A stretch of 34,305 nucleotides of DNA from an uncultured Ruminococcus sp. (GCA_937902395.1 CALGTV010000088.1:1-34305); one strand, 5' to 3'; shown: positions 22,124 through 30,117, counted from the first letter of the stretch. Numbers and translations are program-made. Notes: a model not told the origin generated them from the letters alone.

Positions 22124-25100
22124 TCAGTTACACTTCTGGTAAATCTGACCACCATTGAGTGTCTTGCCCTTAGCAGCAAACATCTCTGAAATGCTTACAA
22201 TCTGCCAGCCCTGTGCCTTAGCATAAGGAGCAATTTCCTCGATAGCTGCAGCTGTAGAAGCATATGTTTCGTGACAGAGGATGATAGCGCCATTAGCGGA
22301 GCCATTAGTCATACCCAGCTTGATTTTGTTTACAATCTGATCCTTAGAAGCACCGTTCCAGTCCTCTGTATCGATTGAGCAAGTAATCATAGGAACATCA
22401 CTAAGTGCAGATGTTACTGTGCTGTTGCTTGCAAGATAGGGAAGACGGAGAAGCTTTGAAGGCTCTGCACCGATAATGTTCTTGAGCTTTGTATAAGTCT
22501 GATTGTACTCATTCTTGATTTCGGAAGCAGAAAGATTTGTAAGATAGGGGTGTGTAGTTGTATGGTTTGCAACTTCCATACCCTTCTGGTATGCATACTT
22601 AACCTGATCAGGATCATCAATCCAGTTACCTACATAGAAGAATGTAGCTGTGAAGCCCTCCTTAGCAAGAGCATCAATAATCTTCTTACCGTTGGGATCT
22701 GTACCATCGTCGAAGCTGATAGCCATCATAGGCTTTGTAGGATCTACTGTAGATGTGCCGGGTGTTACAACAGGATCAGATGCAGGAGGAGCTGTTGTGC
22801 CGGACTGAACTGTACCCTTGCCTGTTGTGATAGAGGACTTTGTACCCTCTGTTGCGCCTGAGAATTCGTCAATATAGAAATCTGTAAGGCTGTCAGGAGC
22901 TTCTACATAAAGGATAAGACCTGTTGCTCCTGCGGGAATTGTAAATGAAGTGTTTTCAAGCTTTGTCCACTCATTTGTCTTTACAGTTGCTGAAGCAACC
23001 TCATCATACATCTCCTCACCGTCAAGTGTGTACTGGAGAGTAAGCTTCATTGATGTGGACTCACCGCTTCTCTGGAGCACTGCTCCAGAGAAACTGTAGG
23101 AATTGCCTGCTTTGAAATCTGAGCCAAGCTCGATTGCAGCGCCGTGCCAATAATCTGTACGGCCGCTTACATAAAGAGACTTGCCTGAATAGTAGTTGCT
23201 GGAGTTAAGTGCTACAGAAGCATCGCCTCTGCCTGCCCAATCCCCTGCGGATGAATCAAAATTGCTGTTAAAATATGTTGCAGGAGTTGTTACTGTTGAG
23301 CTTGAATTTCCGCTATTGTTTTTTTTTGTTGTAGTTACTGTGCTTCCGCCTGTAACTGTAAGCTTATCAATCATCTTAGCGTCGTACTTCTTAATCTGAA
23401 GTGCATCGCCTGCTGTGATACCTATTGAACCGTCAACATCTGCATTTGCGCTGCCCTGCTCAGAAAGACCATACTTATCAGGGTTACCGATTGACTGGAG
23501 AATAGCTGTAGCATCTGCAATTGTAACAACACCGTCACAGTTTGCATCACCAGCGAGTGTAGCAGCTACACCGGGAGTTGTATTGTTGTCATCATTGTTA
23601 TTATCATCATTGTTGTCGTTACCGCCGTTGTTGTCATACTCATCGCCATCTACAGGAACAGGAATGCTCATTACAGCATCGTATGCTTTTTTAGGTGTGT
23701 AGCCTGAACCAAAGAGCAGAGGAGTCTGATCTTTTCTCCAGCTAATGCTGTCGTGTGTTCCCCATACTGTGAATGAAGGAATCTGCTTGTAGTTATCAAC
23801 TGCCATTTCAAATACTGCTTTAAAAAGGTCAGCCTGTGCCTGTGAATCGTAGCTTGACTCTGTTATATCAAGCTCTGTGATAGATACTTCAAGACCTGTG
23901 CTGAGGAACTTTTCAAGTGCTGTCTTGTAAACCTGTGCGGAAGGATAGTTTGTAGCAAGGTGAGACTGCATACCGATACCGTCGATAATGCCTTCCTTCT
24001 TGAGTCCCATTGCAAGGTCATAGATGTTCTGTGTCTTTGCAGGGATGTACTCGTTATAGTCGTTGATGTAAAGCTTACAACCTGCGGGAGCATACTTTCT
24101 TGCAGCTCTGAATGCAGTGTAAACAAACTCGTCATTTTCTTCGCCGTAAATTCTTGCCCAGTTTGAAGCAGCTGAATTACTTGTGGCATTTACGCCTCTC
24201 ATTCCGCCGCCGTTATTGAGGAAAAGCTCATTAGCTACGTCATAAGCGTAAAGATTAAGATTAGGATACTGCTTAGCGATAGCCTCAAAAGTATTCTTGA
24301 TAAAGCTTTCAATACGCTGATCCATTACTTCCTTGCTTACATAAGCACCGTTGCTTGAGAAGTTCTCACGGAAGAACCAGTCAGGTGTCTGGCTGTGCCA
24401 GATAAAGGTATGACCACGAACACCGATATTATTGTCTTCACAAAACTTAAGCGTCTGAGCTGCTCTGCTGAGGCTGATCTGTGTATTTACATTGTTACCC
24501 TTTGACTGACAAGCTGCCTGATCAAGAATTGAGTCGGGCTTAAGCTCGTTTTCAGGAGTGATTGAATTGAAGTGCTTCTTGATGAAGTCGCCGCCGGAGC
24601 TGAGCTCGTGAGGGCTTACAGAAGTACCCATTTTGAAGAGGTGACCGAACTTACCAACAAGTGAATCAGAAGAATAGTTGGGAGTTGTTGATGTGCCGGG
24701 ATCCTGTGTTGAAGGAGGTGTTGTTGTGGGAGGATTTGTGCTTCCTCCAGCTACTGTACCGCCGCCTGTTGTTACAGATGACTTTGTACCCTCAACTGCG
24801 CCTACTGCGTTATCAATATAGAAATCAGTTGTGCTCTCTGTCTCTACATAAAGAAGGAGATTTGTAGCACCTTCAGGAATAGTATAGGATGTGTTTTCAA
24901 GCTTTGTCCACTTGCCGCTTGCAGCGTCTGCTGAAGCAACTGTATCATAGCTTTCCTCTCCTGATGCATTATTGTACTGAAGAGTAATCTTTACTTCTTC
25001 TGTTGAACCGCTGTTCTGGAGAATTGCTGTACTGAAGCTGTAAGCATAACCGGGAACGAACTGGCTGGAATCAAGGGGAATTGCTGCACCCTGCCATGTA

Positions 25101-26065
25101 TCTTCTCTGCCGCTTACAAACAGTGACTTGCTTCCTGCATAGTAATTGCTTGAATTGGAAGTAAGTGTTGTTGCGCCTCTTGATTCCCAGTTACCATTGC
25201 CGCTTTCGAAAGTATCATTAAAATAATTCTTTCCGTCAGCAGGCTTTTCGGGTTCCTGAGGAGTAGGAGTAGGTGTAGGTGTAGGACCAGGATCCTTTGT
25301 GTAAACATCAAGCTTTGTGATATCAGCTATGCCGCTGCTCTGCCAACCTTCAGCATTAAGAGCAACTTCGTAAAGATTACCGATGCCCCAGCCCTGATCA
25401 GCCCATGCCTTGAAGTGATCAGAAACAGTGATGTGACCGGACTTTCTCTTCTGCTGACGAACACTGAAATACTGCTTGAATGTCTCATTACTGCTGTTGA
25501 TACTCGGACCAGTATGATCCATCTGGAAAATCTTATACTGTGCGCCGTCGATAGTAACCATTTTACCTGCTGCATCCGGAACCCAGTCTACCCAGTCCTC
25601 GATGATGTAGTACTCAACGAGCGGAACACCCTGTAAACCCTTGTTCTGGAACCAACCGTATACGCAAAGACGAGAGTTACCCTGGTTGCTTCCTGTCTGA
25701 CGATAGTCAGCCTCGTAATCCATACCGATGTACGAATAATCTGTTGCCTTCTTCTGTGAACCAAAGTCCAGTCCACGACGAGCGAGGAAGTTACCGCTGG
25801 GAACACTTGCGCTCCACTCTGCTTTAAAAGAGGCACCACTGCCAAGTGTCATTGTACCGCTGCCGCCTGTTCTGTCAAGCCAGATTTCGTAGCTGTAGCC
25901 GTCACAAACACCTTTGTGCTGAGTTGTGCCGCCGCCAACGCTCAGTTTCTGACCAACACTTGCTGCAGATGATGATGACATCGATACATTTGGAAGCATC
26001 GTAAGGCACATAACCGCAGCCGTAAACCCACTAATTAATTTGCTGAATTTGCTTTTCAGGTTCAT
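22124..26065 (-). CDS. Multimodular cellulosomal xylanase/acetyl xylan esterase (GH11-CBM22-GH10-dockerin-CBM22-CE4)
   Basis: A 1313-residue secreted enzyme. Signal peptide 1-35. GH11 xylanase about 40-258, with Glu151 ('VPLVEYY') as nucleophile and Glu239 ('NAEGWQSSG') as acid/base. Pro-Thr linker. CBM22 about 280-425. GH10 xylanase about 466-803, with acid/base Glu613 ('DVANE') and nucleophile Glu731 ('ITELDI'). Asp/Asn-rich linker. Dockerin about 836-903 ('DANCDGVVTIAD', 'DVDGSIGITAGD'). Second CBM22 about 930-1075. CE4 polysaccharide deacetylase about 1113-1300, with Asp1119 and Asp1120 ('SFDDG'), the metal site 'HTTTH' (His1168, His1172), 'RLPY' and 'LCHE'. GH11 and GH10 cut the xylan backbone; CE4 removes acetyl groups. 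The dockerin sits inside the chain instead of at its end. Two-xylanase/esterase combinations are known from R. flavefaciens. ATG 26065 has AAAGGA 10 bases upstream. Confidence 0.95.
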   Translation of the reverse strand: MNLKSKFSKLISGFTAAVMCLTMLPNVSMSSSSAASVGQKLSVGGGTTQHKGVCDGYSYEIWLDRTGGSGTMTLGSGASFKAEWSASVPSGNFLARRGLDFGSQKKATDYSYIGMDYEADYRQTGSNQGNSRLCVYGWFQNKGLQGVPLVEYYIIEDWVDWVPDAAGKMVTIDGAQYKIFQMDHTGPSINSSNETFKQYFSVRQQKRKSGHITVSDHFKAWADQGWGIGNLYEVALNAEGWQSSGIADITKLDVYTKDPGPTPTPTPTPQEPEKPADGKNYFNDTFESGNGNWESRGATTLTSNSSNYYAGSKSLFVSGREDTWQGAAIPLDSSQFVPGYAYSFSTAILQNSGSTEEVKITLQYNNASGEESYDTVASADAASGKWTKLENTSYTIPEGATNLLLYVETESTTDFYIDNAVGAVEGTKSSVTTGGGTVAGGSTNPPTTTPPSTQDPGTSTTPNYSSDSLVGKFGHLFKMGTSVSPHELSSGGDFIKKHFNSITPENELKPDSILDQAACQSKGNNVNTQISLSRAAQTLKFCEDNNIGVRGHTFIWHSQTPDWFFRENFSSNGAYVSKEVMDQRIESFIKNTFEAIAKQYPNLNLYAYDVANELFLNNGGGMRGVNATSNSAASNWARIYGEENDEFVYTAFRAARKYAPAGCKLYINDYNEYIPAKTQNIYDLAMGLKKEGIIDGIGMQSHLATNYPSAQVYKTALEKFLSTGLEVSITELDITESSYDSQAQADLFKAVFEMAVDNYKQIPSFTVWGTHDSISWRKDQTPLLFGSGYTPKKAYDAVMSIPVPVDGDEYDNNGGNDNNDDNNNDDNNTTPGVAATLAGDANCDGVVTIADATAILQSIGNPDKYGLSEQGSANADVDGSIGITAGDALQIKKYDAKMIDKLTVTGGSTVTTTKKNNSGNSSSTVTTPATYFNSNFDSSAGDWAGRGDASVALNSSNYYSGKSLYVSGRTDYWHGAAIELGSDFKAGNSYSFSGAVLQRSGESTSMKLTLQYTLDGEEMYDEVASATVKTNEWTKLENTSFTIPAGATGLILYVEAPDSLTDFYIDEFSGATEGTKSSITTGKGTVQSGTTAPPASDPVVTPGTSTVDPTKPMMAISFDDGTDPNGKKIIDALAKEGFTATFFYVGNWIDDPDQVKYAYQKGMEVANHTTTHPYLTNLSASEIKNEYNQTYTKLKNIIGAEPSKLLRLPYLASNSTVTSALSDVPMITCSIDTEDWNGASKDQIVNKIKLGMTNGSANGAIILCHETYASTAAAIEEIAPYAKAQGWQIVSISEMFAAKGKTLNGGQIYQKCN

Positions 26066-26107
26066 AATTAATCATTCCTTTCGTTTAATATAAATGATAC
26101 ATATTTT

Positions 26108-26144
26108 GCTGATTTCTAATCGGTTCCCCAACCGATTCATCAGC
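26108..26144 (-). promoter_or_regulatory. Stem-loop in the xylanase mRNA leader
   Basis: Perfect inner stem AATCGGTT/AACCGATT with a CCCC (GGGG in RNA) loop at 26118-26137, and an outer stem GCTGAT/ATCAGC at 26108-26113 and 26139-26144. It begins a few bases inside the predicted transcript and about 43 bases before the start codon. It could stabilise the mRNA or be an RNA-binding site. Confidence 0.55.
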
Positions 26145-26154
26145 TTCTATATTC

Positions 26155-26183
26155 ATTTTATTACGTTTTTGTGAACAATTCAA
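26155..26183 (-). promoter_or_regulatory. Promoter for the xylanase gene
   Basis: Minus strand: TTGAAT (26183-26178), 17 bases, TAAAAT (26160-26155). Predicted start near 26148, leader about 83 bases. Confidence 0.6.
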
Positions 26184-26259
26184 GTCATTTTTTGCTGTAA
26201 ATTTTTAGGATTATCATTTTTTGCTAAGTTTACATGAAGGTTTTCGAATATATCAAGAT

Positions 26260-26288
26260 TTGACATCCGCTCCAAACGACCATATATA
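26260..26288 (+). promoter_or_regulatory. Plus-strand promoter-like sequence without a gene
   Basis: TTGACA at 26260-26265, 17 bases, TATATA at 26283-26288. Downstream on this strand there is only the 26301-26334 hairpin, then the 3' end of a minus-strand gene. It could drive a short RNA or antisense transcript, or be a chance match. Confidence 0.4.
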
Positions 26289-26300
26289 GTGAAAAAACAC

Positions 26301-26334
26301 AAAGCGTCGGCACTTTGATTCCTGCCGACGCTTT
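26301..26334 (-). terminator. Terminator of the zinc-ribbon protein gene
   Basis: Perfect 12-base-pair stem AAAGCGTCGGCA/TGCCGACGCTTT with a 10-base loop. On the minus strand it is followed by G and a T-rich run with six consecutive T. Confidence 0.85.
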
Positions 26335-26424
26335 TAGTTAATATATGGCGAAATTATTAAAATATATCCACAGAAATATTAATTATACTCTTTTATGTAC
26401 AATTTTCACTGTGAGATATAACTC

Positions 26425-26919
26425 TTAATCAGCTATCTTATTGCCGCACTGATTACAGAATTTGGAGTCACCATTGAGCTTCGCACCGCACTGGCTGCAA
26501 AACGCAACTTCCTCCGCCTCAACAACTTCAACCTTGGCCTTTGTTGCTCCCGATGCAGTTGAAGCCCCGCATTTAGGACAGAATGAAGCTTCATTCTGAA
26601 CAAGTTCTCCGCAAGAAGGACACGGTGCAGAACCTTCAAGTGCATTGAGCTGTTTCTGAAGACTTTCTATCTCACTCTGCTTTGATACAACTTCATCGAA
26701 AATATCTTTGTATTTTTCATTTTCACGTTCTTCTTCATAGATTTTCTTGCCAATAGAAGCAAAAGCTGACTCAATATCTGAGGTAAGAGTGCTTATTTCT
26801 TTCTTAATACGGTTTTTTTCAGTCATTTTGTTATAGCTGTCCTTACTCTTATTAAAACCCTCGTTGACAGTATCGCTTACTTTTTCGGCAAAGTTAAGCA
26901 TAGTTTCCTTGAATCCCAT
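26425..26919 (-). CDS. Coiled-coil protein with two C-terminal zinc ribbons
   Basis: A 164-residue protein. Residues about 1-95 are helical and charged, with a probable coiled coil ('KKIYEEERENEKYKDIFDEV', 'SEIESLQKQLNALEG'). Two zinc-ribbon motifs follow: 'CPSCGELVQNEASFCPKCG' near 99-117 and 'CSQCGAKLNGDSKFCNQCG' near 141-159, each with two CxxC knuckles. Such proteins are common in Firmicutes; the function is not known, and the ribbons may mediate protein or RNA contacts. It appears to be a single-gene unit with a perfect consensus promoter and a strong terminator. ATG 26919 follows AGGAGG by about 9 bases. Confidence 0.82.
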   Translation of the reverse strand: MGFKETMLNFAEKVSDTVNEGFNKSKDSYNKMTEKNRIKKEISTLTSDIESAFASIGKKIYEEERENEKYKDIFDEVVSKQSEIESLQKQLNALEGSAPCPSCGELVQNEASFCPKCGASTASGATKAKVEVVEAEEVAFCSQCGAKLNGDSKFCNQCGNKIAD

Positions 26920-26949
26920 TGGTATATACCTCCTATTTTTGATAATATT

Positions 26950-26978
26950 ATTATAGCATATTTTGTCGATTTTGTCAA
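26950..26978 (-). promoter_or_regulatory. Consensus promoter for the zinc-ribbon gene
   Basis: Minus strand: TTGACA (26978-26973), exactly 17 bases, TATAAT (26955-26950). Predicted start near 26943, about 24 bases before the ATG, suggesting constitutive and strong expression. Confidence 0.82.
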
Positions 26979-27006
26979 GCAGAAACGAACAAAATTATGC
27001 GTATAT

Positions 27007-28287
27007 TCACGTCAAAGCTCCCTCAGTAAGTGTCCTGAATCCAACAGCATGATAAGCCCTAAGTGCCGCCTCTGAAAAATCGCTTACAGTATCGGAATAG
27101 AGCGTCATAAGGGGAGCGTCCATGGATATCTTATCTCCAAGCTCAAATTCAAGGACGATACCTGCCGCGTAGTCAATTTCCTCGTCCTTGCTGATTCTTC
27201 CCGCTCCGAGAAGCAGACTTGCCATACCAAGCTCCTCTGCGTTTACAGATACAATTTCAACATCAAATGGCGCATATATAACATGAGAATATTTTGCCTG
27301 TGGAAGAAGTGACGTATCATCACACACGTTGCCGTTACCGCCTTGCATTTCAATTGTCTTTTTTAGTATATCAAGAGCCTTACCGGAAGCTATAGCCTCC
27401 TGCGCCATAGCTGTACACTCGGAAATAGTTCCCTTTCCTGCAAGCTCCAGCATATTTGCTGTCAGTTCGATACATATATCGTAAAGTCTGCCTTTAACTT
27501 TACCCTGCAAAAGCTCCACAGCCTCTTTTATTTCAAGAGAATTGCCGATACAGCAGCCCAAAGGGGTATTCATATCTGTTATAATGGCGCGACATTTCTT
27601 ACCTGCCGCATTTCCCACCTTTTCCATAAGAGCACCGAGACGTTCAGCGTCCTCGGGAGTTTTCATAAACGCGCCGCTGCCCCATTTTACGTCAAGAAGC
27701 AGGCAATCCGCGTTAAGAGCAAGCTTTTTGCTCATTATACTTGCGCATATAAGCGGAATACTGTCAACAGTTCCCGTAGAATTGCGCAAAGCGTAGATTT
27801 TTTTATCCGCAGGACAAAGCTGTCCGCTTTGGGAAATAATTGAAAATCCCGTTTTATTGACAATATCTGCAAATTCGTCGAATTCCACATCAACACGATA
27901 ACCGCTGATGCTTTCAAGCTTATCGATAGTGCCGCCTGTATGTCCAAGACCTCTGCCGGACATTTTCGGCACTGCAACTCCACAAACTGCGGCAGCAGGA
28001 CCAATTATCATGCTTGTTTTATCTCCCACTCCACCTGTGCTGTGCTTATCAACGGTAATTTTTTCGATACAGCTAAGGTCAAGGATATCTCCGCTGTCAC
28101 GCATAGCAATAGTAAGAGCCACTGTTTCTTCCTCTGTAAGCCCGTTAAGACAGACCGCCATAAGCCACACAGACATCTGATAATCTGGAATTTCTCCCGA
28201 TGTATAGCCATTTACCAGATATTTTATTTCATCCTCTGTAAGCTGTATTTTTCTTTTTGTTTTATTGATTATATCAACTGCGTTCAA
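27007..28287 (-). CDS. pdp: Pyrimidine-nucleoside phosphorylase
   Basis: A 426-residue enzyme of the thymidine/pyrimidine-nucleoside phosphorylase family, which splits uridine, thymidine or deoxyuridine with phosphate into base and (deoxy)ribose 1-phosphate in nucleoside salvage. Visible motifs: N-terminal helical domain with 'DEIKYLVNGYTSGEIPDYQMS', the phosphate-binding 'DKHSTGGVGDKTS' near 80, the family signature 'MSGRGLGHTGGTIDKLES' near 110, 'LRNSTGTVDSIPLI' and 'DVKWGSGAFMKTPEDA'. Length is normal for the family. The start is TTG at 28287, with AAAGGTGGTGG about 8 bases upstream; no ATG gives the conserved N-terminus. Transcribed alone from its own promoter. No other nucleoside genes are adjacent. 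Confidence 0.94.
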   Translation of the reverse strand: MNAVDIINKTKRKIQLTEDEIKYLVNGYTSGEIPDYQMSVWLMAVCLNGLTEEETVALTIAMRDSGDILDLSCIEKITVDKHSTGGVGDKTSMIIGPAAAVCGVAVPKMSGRGLGHTGGTIDKLESISGYRVDVEFDEFADIVNKTGFSIISQSGQLCPADKKIYALRNSTGTVDSIPLICASIMSKKLALNADCLLLDVKWGSGAFMKTPEDAERLGALMEKVGNAAGKKCRAIITDMNTPLGCCIGNSLEIKEAVELLQGKVKGRLYDICIELTANMLELAGKGTISECTAMAQEAIASGKALDILKKTIEMQGGNGNVCDDTSLLPQAKYSHVIYAPFDVEIVSVNAEELGMASLLLGAGRISKDEEIDYAAGIVLEFELGDKISMDAPLMTLYSDTVSDFSEAALRAYHAVGFRTLTEGALT

Positions 28288-28342
28288 AGTATTCCACCAC
28301 CTTTGATTATATTATAGGTATAACTATTGTTATAATAATATA

Positions 28343-28371
28343 ATTATAGCATATTTTAAATAAAAAATCAA
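28343..28371 (-). promoter_or_regulatory. Promoter for pyrimidine-nucleoside phosphorylase
   Basis: Minus strand: TTGATT (28371-28366), 17 bases, TATAAT (28348-28343). Further TATAAT-like sequences between here and the gene are possible secondary -10 boxes. Confidence 0.6.
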
Positions 28372-28388
28372 TAGTTTTTGATAATTTT

Positions 28389-28643
28389 CTATAAAAGTTT
28401 TATAATTATCATCAGCGCTACAAAAGGTATACCCAGAACAGCACTTCCACATATGTTAAAAGTATTTAAAGGCAATTCTGCGCCAAATTGTCCGCCAAAT
28501 CGATTCATCAGCAAAAGCACAGCAAGTCCTGAAACAGCGCCGAAAAAAGCGGATAAAAGCCGCCTTTTTCTTTTTATGTAATAAATCAGCATTATAACAA
28601 TAGTAACAGCACAAGCTATAATAAAAATTTTTTCAGTATTCAT
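28389..28643 (-). CDS. BofA-family small membrane protein
   Basis: An 84-residue protein with two hydrophobic segments near the N-terminus (about 5-22 and 29-46) and one at the C-terminus (about 64-84). The 'LLSAFFGAVSGLAVLLLMNRFG' and 'LPLNTFNICGSAVLGIPFVALMIIIKLL' stretches match the BofA family (Pfam PF07441, recalled). In Bacillus, BofA inhibits the SpoIVFB protease that processes pro-sigma-K. Whether this organism sporulates cannot be told from the window. The ATG overlaps the upstream gene's stop (ATGA), so the two are translationally coupled. It is the last gene of a four-gene operon. Confidence 0.72.
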   Translation of the reverse strand: MNTEKIFIIACAVTIVIMLIYYIKRKRRLLSAFFGAVSGLAVLLLMNRFGGQFGAELPLNTFNICGSAVLGIPFVALMIIIKLL

Positions 28644-28870
28644 TTTCCGAAATTACCTCCTGCAATTATATATCCTAAAGCTAAAATAAGCTTCTTATCG
28701 CCGCCGTTTTTTATCATCAGAAGCATCACTGCCGCAGTCAGAAGCGTATCTCTGTCAATTCCCGCAAGAAGATTTTTTCCGCCGCTTTGCTGTGTTTTTT
28801 TATTCCGTGGATTTACAGGTTTGTCAGCAATACACTTTTTCTCCTCTTTTCCGCGGTTATAAACAGACAT
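28640..28870 (-). CDS. Small protein of the BofA operon, unknown function
   Basis: A 76-residue protein with a very basic N-terminal 40 residues (Lys, Arg, Asn, Gln) and a C-terminal moderately hydrophobic helix ('TLLTAAVMLLMIKNGGDKKLILALGYIIAGG'). I do not recognise the family. It could be a small membrane-associated or nucleic-acid-binding peptide. ATG 28870 is preferred over a GTG or other codon at 28888 because GAGGAGG lies 8 bases upstream. Its stop overlaps the start of the BofA-like gene. Confidence 0.7.
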   Translation of the reverse strand: MSVYNRGKEEKKCIADKPVNPRNKKTQQSGGKNLLAGIDRDTLLTAAVMLLMIKNGGDKKLILALGYIIAGGNFGK

Positions 28871-28884
28871 GATTACGCCTCCTC

Positions 28885-29250
28885 TCAAATAATATTATTC
28901 AGCAGCCCCATTTCCTTTGCCATTTCATATACAGATATGAGCTTTAATATTTTAACCGCCTTGTCAAGCCGCTGTTGAGATTCATGGCTCAGATGCGGAC
29001 GAAGCGCCATTAAAAGCTCTGTATTTTTGTCCTGCCCGTTCATTGCTCCTGCAAGACCAGATATTTTGAGCATCATATTCATATCAGGCATAAATCCCGT
29101 ATTTTCCGTTGATTCTTCCGCATTACAATTTGTTTCTGCGGAATTTTCCGCAAATTCCCCTGATTTAAGCATATCCGCCAGCTCTGACAGCTGACGGAGG
29201 CTCTCCTCGTCTTTTAGTATATCCGTTATTCTGTTCATTGCGTCGTCCAC
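28885..29250 (-). CDS. Acidic helical protein of the BofA operon, unknown function
   Basis: A 121-residue soluble protein. An acidic, Asn/Glu-rich centre separates two helical segments: 'ITDILKDEESLRQLSELADMLKSGEF' and 'ALRPHLSHESQQRLDKAVKILKLISVYEMAKEMGLL'. No known domain is recognised. The GTG at 29250 lies 6 bases after AGGTG and 8 bases after the previous stop; an ATG four codons on is possible. It is conserved in position with the other short genes only as far as this window shows. Confidence 0.68.
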   Translation of the reverse strand: MDDAMNRITDILKDEESLRQLSELADMLKSGEFAENSAETNCNAEESTENTGFMPDMNMMLKISGLAGAMNGQDKNTELLMALRPHLSHESQQRLDKAVKILKLISVYEMAKEMGLLNNII

Positions 29251-29258
29251 AATATCAC

Positions 29259-29507
29259 CTATTTTCCGCCTGTAAGCTTATTATACAGCGCTTTAGCCTG
29301 TGGTGTGCTCATGAGTTTTTCAATAAGTGCGGGATTTTTCACCGCTTGCTGAAATTTTGCCGAATCCGCAGGGCTCATTGCCGATAATGCACTGTCGAAT
29401 TTTCCCTGTTCCAGCTCTTTTTTAAGTTGTTCGGGAGGAACACCAATTTTCTTGCTTACAGTGTTAAGCAAACCCTGCATTTGTTTTTTGTCAATATTAT
29501 TATTCAT
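29259..29507 (-). CDS. Small helical protein, first gene of the BofA operon
   Basis: An 82-residue, mostly helical protein. The segment 'GKFDSALSAMSPADSAKFQQAVKNPALIEKLMSTPQAKALYNKL' resembles short repeats found in several uncharacterised Clostridia proteins, but I cannot name a family. There is no signal peptide or membrane segment. AAGGAGG lies 7 bases before ATG 29507. Its ribosome binding site abuts the -35 element of the divergent phosphodiesterase promoter, so the two units share 91 bases. Confidence 0.7.
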   Translation of the reverse strand: MNNNIDKKQMQGLLNTVSKKIGVPPEQLKKELEQGKFDSALSAMSPADSAKFQQAVKNPALIEKLMSTPQAKALYNKLTGGK

Positions 29508-29519
29508 TTAAAATCCTCC

Positions 29520-29548
29520 TTGACATATGTCATATTATATGGTATAAT
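29520..29548 (+). promoter_or_regulatory. Consensus promoter for the phosphodiesterase gene, with palindrome at the -35
   Basis: TTGACA at 29520-29525, 17 bases, TATAAT at 29543-29548. The perfect 12-base palindrome TGACATATGTCA at 29521-29532 overlaps the -35 box and could be an operator. The minus strand reads TATAAT at 29540-29535, a likely -10 for the BofA operon, so the promoters overlap. Confidence 0.78.
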
Positions 29549-29598
29549 ATATGAAAGCTTTATGAACATAAAAAAGTAATTAACTACAGGAGGTTTTT

Positions 29599-30081
29599 AT
29601 GCGTATTATCGTAATTTCAGATACCCACGGCAGCAAAAAAGCCGTTGATTCCGTATTTCTAAGAAACTCCGATGCTGACCTCTTTATTCACCTCGGTGAT
29701 GGTGAACGGGATATTGACGCATTTCTCCTTGAAAACCCCTCTTTTACCCCAAAAGTTGTACACGTTGCAGGAAACTGCGATTTTGGCAGTCTCAGCAACA
29801 CCTTTGAAATAATCCCCGTTGAAAATCATAAAATACTTGCAACTCATGGTCATATATACAACGTAAAATACGGACTCCAGATGCTGAAAGAAGCCGCCGC
29901 AAGACTGAACTGCGATATTATCCTCTACGGTCATACTCATGTCAGAGATAATACCTACGAGGACGGTGTATATATACTCAACCCCGGAAGCGCTGGAAAT
30001 CCCCATGATTTCAAAGCTCCGTCATTCGCCACCATAACTGTTACCGCCAACGGTGTTCTGACGAATATCGCTGACATATAA
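29599..30081 (+). CDS. Metallophosphoesterase, YfcE/MJ0936 type
   Basis: A 160-residue calcineurin-like phosphoesterase of the small single-domain phosphodiesterase group. All metal-binding motifs are present: 'DTH' near 8-10, 'HLGDGERD' near 31, 'GNCD' near 58, 'THGH' near 83 and 'GHTHV' near 113. Members hydrolyse phosphodiesters in vitro with Mn or Ni; some act on cyclic nucleotides. The natural substrate is not inferable here. AGGAGG is 6 bases before ATG 29599. The following membrane-protein gene begins 36 bases after the stop. Confidence 0.9.
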   Translation: MRIIVISDTHGSKKAVDSVFLRNSDADLFIHLGDGERDIDAFLLENPSFTPKVVHVAGNCDFGSLSNTFEIIPVENHKILATHGHIYNVKYGLQMLKEAAARLNCDIILYGHTHVRDNTYEDGVYILNPGSAGNPHDFKAPSFATITVTANGVLTNIADI

Positions 30082-30117
30082 TATTGTATGCATTATTTTA
30101 GAAAGAAGTGACTGATT

